From contig CALQFM020000030.1 in NCBI GenBank assembly GCA_943329845.2, forward strand, positions 1 through 45,208: a DNA stretch of 45,208 nt, written 5' to 3'. This DNA comes from Candidatus Kuenenia stuttgartensis (GTDB lineage: Bacteria; Pseudomonadota; Alphaproteobacteria; SMXS01). A program made the position numbers and the translations under genes. Positions 41,454 through 45,208 of the stretch are shown one piece after another (position 1 is the stretch's first letter; each line of letters starts with the position of its first letter). The notes under the pieces are model-generated. The model had not been told where the DNA came from and searched no databases. It worked only from the letters and a program-made list of their open reading frames with translations.

Positions 41454-42034
41454 CCCCCGATGACCTTGCGACGGAGATGGACGCCGCCTGCCTGGGCTTG
41501 CCAGTGGTAGACGCCCGGATAGCCTTAGTGCGCCGTGGAGTGCCCCTGGAGACTCTCAGAGGGCCTTGGGCTGTTGGATATACCCGCATCGAGACGGACG
41601 GCAACACCTACCAGCCGTGCCCTAGTGGGCGACCAGCCTTCATCATCCCCGAGCCGATCCGCGCCAACGATGATTGGGCTGATCCTGACTGGCAGATACT
41701 CGATCTCGTTGCGGTGACGCCGACCGCGCCGGCCGAGATTTACACCCGCAGGGGCCTGGCCTGGGCGCTGGGCGCGTACAACGCTCGGTATGCCGTCTAC
41801 AGCGGCGAACCTCTGACGGTCCATCGAACCCCGTTCGCATGGCTAAGGGCAAACCGTCAGGGCATCGCCATCGTGGACGCTTCCGAGATGTCACTTCACC
41901 TGTCGTGGTGCAGCGCAGTCATTGGCGCCGACGTGATGCACGCCCGTCAACTCCGCTCCCAACTTCTCCCCCCTGAAATCCCGGTTCCGCAAGTGTTGGT
42001 GCCGAACCACCCGGAGATGCACGCCCATGCATGA
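41450..42034 (+). CDS. Element protein of unknown function
   Basis: A 194-residue soluble protein. It begins MTPDDLATEMDAACLGLPVV and has WAVGYTRIETDGNTYQPCPS, LVAVTPTAPAEIYTRRGLAWALG and PFAWLRANRQGIAIVDASEM, without membrane segments or a recognised motif. Similarly placed proteins before DUF3987 genes in phages and satellites are common and uncharacterised. It overlaps the DUF3987 gene by 8 bases, so it may supply a partner for that protein. Confidence 0.7.
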   Translation: MTPDDLATEMDAACLGLPVVDARIALVRRGVPLETLRGPWAVGYTRIETDGNTYQPCPSGRPAFIIPEPIRANDDWADPDWQILDLVAVTPTAPAEIYTRRGLAWALGAYNARYAVYSGEPLTVHRTPFAWLRANRQGIAIVDASEMSLHLSWCSAVIGADVMHARQLRSQLLPPEIPVPQVLVPNHPEMHAHA

Positions 42035-43544
42035 TGACTTCCGCCGTGTCGATGAGTTCGACCTTCCGCAAAGGCAGCCGCTTTATCGGGAATCGGAGCC
42101 TGAACGCCCGTTCCCTACCGGACACATGGGCGCGATCGTTGACGGCATGATTACCGCCGTCACCGAGCGAACCCGCGCACCTGTCGCCATCGTCGGACAA
42201 AGCGTCATGGCCGCCATGTCCATGGCTGTGCAAGGACACGCTGATATTGTTCTGCCGACTGGCCAGCGCCGGCCGGTGTCGTCGTTCTTCGTGACAGTCG
42301 CGGAGACTGGCGAGCGGAAATCCGCTGTCGACTCCTACGCATTGAAGGCCGTCCGGGATTACGAGGATGAACTGCGAGCGGCCTATGAAGAGGACTACCG
42401 GCGATACAAGGACCGGCTTGCCGCCTACGAGAAAGTCCGCGACCAGATTGAGAAGAACAGAAAGCTTGGACAGGACGAGACAGTAAAGGAACTCCAGGCC
42501 CTTGGCGCTCCACCCGCACCGCCGTTGCTGCCGTACCTGATCGCCTCCGAACCGACCTTTGAGGGTTTGACTGGAAGGCAGATGCGGGACGGCCATGCCA
42601 GCTTGGCCGTTTTCAGCGCCGAGGGAGGGCAGTTCATCGGTGGCGTGGCAATGAGTGCCGACAATCGGCTTAAGACCGCTGCCGGCCTCTCTGGCCTATG
42701 GGATGGCGATCCAGTGCGCCGGGTCCGATCTGGCGAGGGCGTGAGCATCCTCTACGGCCGGCGACTGGCCTTTCATCTGATGGTGCAACCCGGTGTTGCC
42801 TCGCAAGTGTTCTCTGATCCGGTGCTGAAGGATCAAGGCTTGCTTTCCCGGCTGATGGTGGTAGCGCCAGCGCCGACCGCCGGCACAAGAGAATGGCGGG
42901 ACGTAGACCCATCTACCGGGCCGATGCTGGACAGGTTCAACGCCAGAATGCGGCATATCCTGCGCTCCCCGATGCCTCTGGTAGAGGGGAGCAGGAACGA
43001 ACTGCAACCGCGCCTGTTGCCGATGGATGACCGGGCATCTGGTCTTTGGATAGCCTACTACAACGCCGTAGAAGGCCGTATCGGCGAGGGCGGAGCCTAT
43101 AAGAGCATCAAGGGGCTTGGCAATAAGTTGCCCGAGCATGCTGCACGGCTGGCGGCCATATTGGCGCTGTTCGACAACCTCGACGCCGAAAGCCTTTCAG
43201 GTGACTGGATGGCGGCAGGGATCGAGATGACCGAACACTACGCCAGCGAGGCGCTGCGGATGATCGACATAGGATCCACCAATGCCGACCTGTTGCTGGC
43301 CGAGAAGGTGAGCCAGTGGGCCGACAAGCGCGGAACCCCATGGCGCCTCCATGAACTCTACCAGAAAGGCCCGCCCGCCGTCCGGGACGCCGCCACGGCC
43401 CGGCGCATCATCGCCATTCTGAAGGACCACAAACATCTCCTAGAGGATGATAGCGGGTTCATATCGAACCCCGGAACCGGAAGCGTCAGGCGCAGATACG
43501 TGATGGATATCCGCGACCGGATGCCATCCCCGGCGGGAGGCTGA
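42027..43544 (+). CDS. DUF3987-family replication-type protein
   Basis: A 505-residue protein of the DUF3987 (YfjI-like) group of phage and satellite replication proteins. The P-loop region reads FFVTVAETGERKSAVDSYAL, where G-E-R-K-S replaces G-x-G-K-S/T, as is usual in this family. A long charged helix (residues about 115-160) follows, then LIASEPTFEGLTGRQM and VFSAEGGQFIGG (Walker B-like position) and GLSGLWDGDPVRRVR. The C-terminal 70 residues may be a winged-helix. The likely role is helicase or primase activity in element replication. It follows the 194-residue gene with overlap and is followed one base later by the next start. Confidence 0.85.
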   Translation: MHDDFRRVDEFDLPQRQPLYRESEPERPFPTGHMGAIVDGMITAVTERTRAPVAIVGQSVMAAMSMAVQGHADIVLPTGQRRPVSSFFVTVAETGERKSAVDSYALKAVRDYEDELRAAYEEDYRRYKDRLAAYEKVRDQIEKNRKLGQDETVKELQALGAPPAPPLLPYLIASEPTFEGLTGRQMRDGHASLAVFSAEGGQFIGGVAMSADNRLKTAAGLSGLWDGDPVRRVRSGEGVSILYGRRLAFHLMVQPGVASQVFSDPVLKDQGLLSRLMVVAPAPTAGTREWRDVDPSTGPMLDRFNARMRHILRSPMPLVEGSRNELQPRLLPMDDRASGLWIAYYNAVEGRIGEGGAYKSIKGLGNKLPEHAARLAAILALFDNLDAESLSGDWMAAGIEMTEHYASEALRMIDIGSTNADLLLAEKVSQWADKRGTPWRLHELYQKGPPAVRDAATARRIIAILKDHKHLLEDDSGFISNPGTGSVRRRYVMDIRDRMPSPAGG

Positions 43545-43545
43545 C

Positions 43546-44000
43546 ATGAACGCGGTATTCGACCCATGGGCGGAACTGAAAAATCTAGAATCGCCCCTGA
43601 CCGCTGCTAAAACTGCTAAAACAGCTAAAACAGCATCGCCCCCCAAGACATCCCAGGAGCATGGCGAGACGGCCTAGCCGTCCTGAAAGCGATGCCCTGC
43701 CCGAACGGGATCGCACCAGTCCGTTGGCGTCGAGCGGTGCAGGACGTTGCCGACTTCATGGCGATGTGGGGCGAAGCGGCCCGCCATCTCGATTGGTCGG
43801 ACCTCATGTTGTTTGGGGTCGATGCCCATGCACCGGAGCAACGCCTGGACAACGCTGGCGTCTGCTGGCTGCTGGACGGCCGGAGCGTCGTAGCGGTCAC
43901 CGAGGACCGCATAGCGGTGCGATCCCACCGGGGCGCTCTCTCGAACGTCTACAGGCACCCAGCACCATCCGGTGTGCTGCTCTGGGAGACTGGGAGATGA
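43546..44000 (+). pseudogene. Accessory gene of the DUF3987 unit split by a C6 run
   Basis: The first frame starts at ATG 43546 (MNAVFDPWAELKNLESPL), then carries three A-K-T repeats and S-P-P, and ends at a TAG at 43675. The frame one base back contains GAWRDGLAVLKAMPCPNG (43656 onward) and runs to the stop at 44000 with RWRRAVQDVADFMAMWGEAA and LDWSDLMLFGVDAHAP. The C6 run at 43639-43644 sits at the junction: one extra C joins both into a 151-residue protein whose second half has the G-L-x-x-L-x-x-M-P-x-P and W-x-x-A-V-x-D pattern of proteins that follow DUF3987 in alphaproteobacterial elements. A base-call error, a true deletion, slippage or a -1 programmed shift would each explain it. Confidence 0.75.
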
Positions 44001-44095
44001 CGCGGTCAAAAGGCCGCCCTCTGCCGGCCACCCCGCCAACGGTAGCGCGCCCTGTGCAGCTGGTGCGGGTTGCGGAACCGGGCGCGCGGGAATGA
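43997..44095 (+). CDS. Small ORF, 32 aa
   Basis: An ATG overlaps the preceding stop codon (ATGA at 43997-44000). The product, MTRSKGRPLPATPPTVARPV plus twelve residues, is basic and proline-rich. No family is recognised. Overlap and its position inside the element operon are the only support. Confidence 0.35.
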   Translation: MTRSKGRPLPATPPTVARPVQLVRVAEPGARE

Positions 44096-44176
44096 AACCA
44101 AGGTTAAGCCTATCAGAGCGAGCAATTGATTTTCGGCTGTCTCAAGTTCAGATTTAGCTTTTGAAGGTGGAGGGAC

Positions 44177-44626
44177 ATGATGATTCTGCGACCGGTATTT
44201 ATCGCAATAGCGCTATCGCAATTCTTGGTGTCGGAGGTTGCTCAAGCAAAGGTGATGATTTTTGGAGGGCGCGATCACGATCAATATCTAGGTTGTCTCA
44301 TTTGTAATGAATTTTCTTCGGACTCAATTTGTAATGGTTTTGGGCGATACGGCAATGAGTTTGGGTCAAAGGGAATGTTCAATGAGTTTTCGGGCTTCGG
44401 TAACGAATTTTCGACAAATAGTCCTTGGAATAACTTTTCAACATCTCAGGCAGTTCCAATTCTCGTCGATGAAAATGGTAATTTCTTTGGATACTTCACC
44501 ATTAATTCGTCTCGGAATGACGCCGTAAATTTTTCCGGTGACTTAAAGAATATGTACGATATACATGACGGAGATCTTGAGGAAATCCGAAAATCACTTT
44601 GTAAATACTTCGGTTATAGCGGGTAA
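44177..44626 (+). CDS. Secreted Asn/Gly/Phe repeat protein, AT-rich
   Basis: A 149-residue protein with a Sec signal (MMILRPVFIAIALSQFLVSE, cleavage after AQA). The mature part holds short imperfect repeats: C-N-E-F-S-S-D-S, C-N-G-F-G-R-Y-G, F-N-E-F-S-G-F-G and W-N-N-F-S, which follow the S-I-C-N-x-x-G-x-Y-G pattern known from uncharacterised bacterial proteins. It ends with FFGYFTINSSR and an acidic tail. G+C is far below the window average, and GGTGGAGG lies six bases before the ATG. It is probably a cargo gene from another source. Function unknown. Confidence 0.7.
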   Translation: MMILRPVFIAIALSQFLVSEVAQAKVMIFGGRDHDQYLGCLICNEFSSDSICNGFGRYGNEFGSKGMFNEFSGFGNEFSTNSPWNNFSTSQAVPILVDENGNFFGYFTINSSRNDAVNFSGDLKNMYDIHDGDLEEIRKSLCKYFGYSG

Positions 44627-44787
44627 TAGGTGTATTTCTGGCTTCACATTGCGGCAACTATGTTGGATCGCCGAAGCACTCTGCCGAAAAGCCGGCGGAA
44701 TAAATCAATCGAGGTTTCATGACAACTTCAGTGAGCGGGCGTTTTGAGCCAACCGTGAGCAAAAAGATTTTACGGGTGACGGCGATC

Positions 44788-45208
44788 TCACTCAACCACA
44801 TCGTATTCGCCCTCAATCACATCCATCGCCTCAAGCCTGGAAATAGCCGCGTCAATGGACAGGCTGACATTCATATCCACCTGTTCCTTGAACGCCTGCA
44901 CTGATACGTGCTTCCCAATCATCTCCAGCCGCTTGATACGGTCGGATAGCCTGATCTTGGTAACGCGGCCCGCCTCATCAACGTCAATCCCGCTGACAAG
45001 CCCCTTACGCCAGATTGCCGGCCACTCAGTGACTGGTCTAACCGTGCCATCGTGGCCATACAGATCAGCCACGTCAGCTTCAGCCTCCTCAGCAAGGCGG
45101 TCCAGCAGCCAAGCAGCGTCTACCGTAGCCTTCTCGGCGATGCGAGATTGCAGTTCGGCAACGCGCTTCTGGACGCATTGCTTTGCTTTAAGCGTGGCCG
45201 CGTTCCCA
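44788..45208 (-). CDS. Phage terminase small subunit, 5' end cut by the window
   Basis: The frame is open from 45208 to the stop at 44788 (about 139 codons). The visible part begins AATLKAKQCVQKRVAELQSR, continues with ATVDAAWLLDRLAEEAEADV and ends in KRLEMIGKHVSVQAFKEQ and a C-terminal acidic tail. The L-K-x-K-x-x-x-x-x-R-V-A-E-L and E-M-I-G-K-H motifs are those of the Terminase_2 (TerS) family, which recognises DNA for packaging. Here it may direct packaging of the element's own DNA. It faces the rest of the element genes and probably starts a packaging module to the right. Confidence 0.85.
   Translation of the reverse strand, partial: GNAATLKAKQCVQKRVAELQSRIAEKATVDAAWLLDRLAEEAEADVADLYGHDGTVRPVTEWPAIWRKGLVSGIDVDEAGRVTKIRLSDRIKRLEMIGKHVSVQAFKEQVDMNVSLSIDAAISRLEAMDVIEGEYDVVE

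Larger units (their letters stand above)
39217..45208. mobile_element. Integrated element (phage satellite or reduced prophage), right end outside window
   Basis: It begins at the tRNA-Val fragment and carries, in order, a tyrosine integrase, an AlpA-like regulator, small overlapping genes, a DUF3987 replication protein, a frameshifted accessory gene, a secreted repeat protein of low GC and a terminase small subunit on the other strand. G+C is lower than in the chromosomal part, dropping sharply in 44100-44790. int-alpA-primase/helicase-like-terS matches Gram-negative phage-inducible chromosomal islands, but no capsid genes are in view and a prophage cannot be excluded. Confidence 0.8.

Noticed and set aside
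1-45208. CRISPR arrays, rRNA genes and insertion sequences
   Set aside because: No regularly spaced repeats, rRNA segments or transposase genes with terminal inverted repeats were seen.

Overview
The window is high-GC DNA, about 65% G+C by eye over most of its length. It carries many short operons on both strands and reads like the chromosome of a free-living alphaproteobacterium. This rests on a Fur/Mur-type regulator with the HHHLVD pattern and no CxxC zinc site, an HRRRN (HWE/HisKA_2-type) sensor kinase, an Anbu proteasome-like peptidase, and the many Rieske, NTF2/SnoaL, VOC, ABM and EthD proteins. The genus cannot be read from the sequence.

Layout. 146-7583 (mostly minus strand) holds two permeases, a Fur-family regulator, a DUF2188 protein, a three-gene overlapping unit (inner-membrane protein, proline/lysine-rich exported protein, alpha/beta hydrolase), an NTF2-like protein and a Na+/Pi symporter gene interrupted by an in-frame TGA. 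7766-14099 holds a TonB-C protein, a serine hydrolase, a GT14-type glycosyltransferase, an RsuA-type pseudouridine synthase, an HWE-type kinase, a 2OG-Fe(II) oxygenase and a VOC protein. 14100-14711 looks like a non-coding RNA locus: a row of hairpins ending in a good intrinsic terminator, with loops and linkers rich in anti-Shine-Dalgarno sequence. 14712-22849 holds a VOC protein, an esterase, a PPOX-fold protein, an outer-membrane barrel, a sorbosone-dehydrogenase/cytochrome c fusion, a PAS-PAS-GGDEF-EAL protein and a methyltransferase. 22923-39092 holds an Mrr-like membrane protein with a zinc ribbon, two Rieske oxygenase units (one with EthD, one with two ABM proteins), a phospholipase D, an exported RidA coupled to an amine oxidase, a frameshifted nitrobindin-like gene, an ATP-grasp/Anbu pair, a flavin monooxygenase and a second NTF2-like protein.

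39217 to the right edge is an integrated element. It starts at a copy of the 3' part of tRNA-Val(CAC), followed by a tyrosine integrase, an AlpA-like regulator, a DUF3987 replication protein, small accessory genes, an AT-rich secreted-protein gene and, on the opposite strand at the edge, a terminase small subunit. The gene set fits a phage satellite or a reduced prophage.

How the genes may work together. Much of the chromosomal part encodes oxidative catabolism of aromatic or otherwise hydrophobic compounds: oxygenases, small accessory folds, hydrolases and uptake permeases. Four leaders in this set (two Rieske, two NTF2-like) contain the same GGGGAGAC sequence. The candidate RNA at 14433-14605 contains its exact complement, GTCTCCCC, in an unpaired linker, so it could regulate these genes together; this is inference. 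Three genes are broken by one base each (a TGA, a GGG run and a C6 run), so read accuracy should be checked before decay or recoding is concluded.
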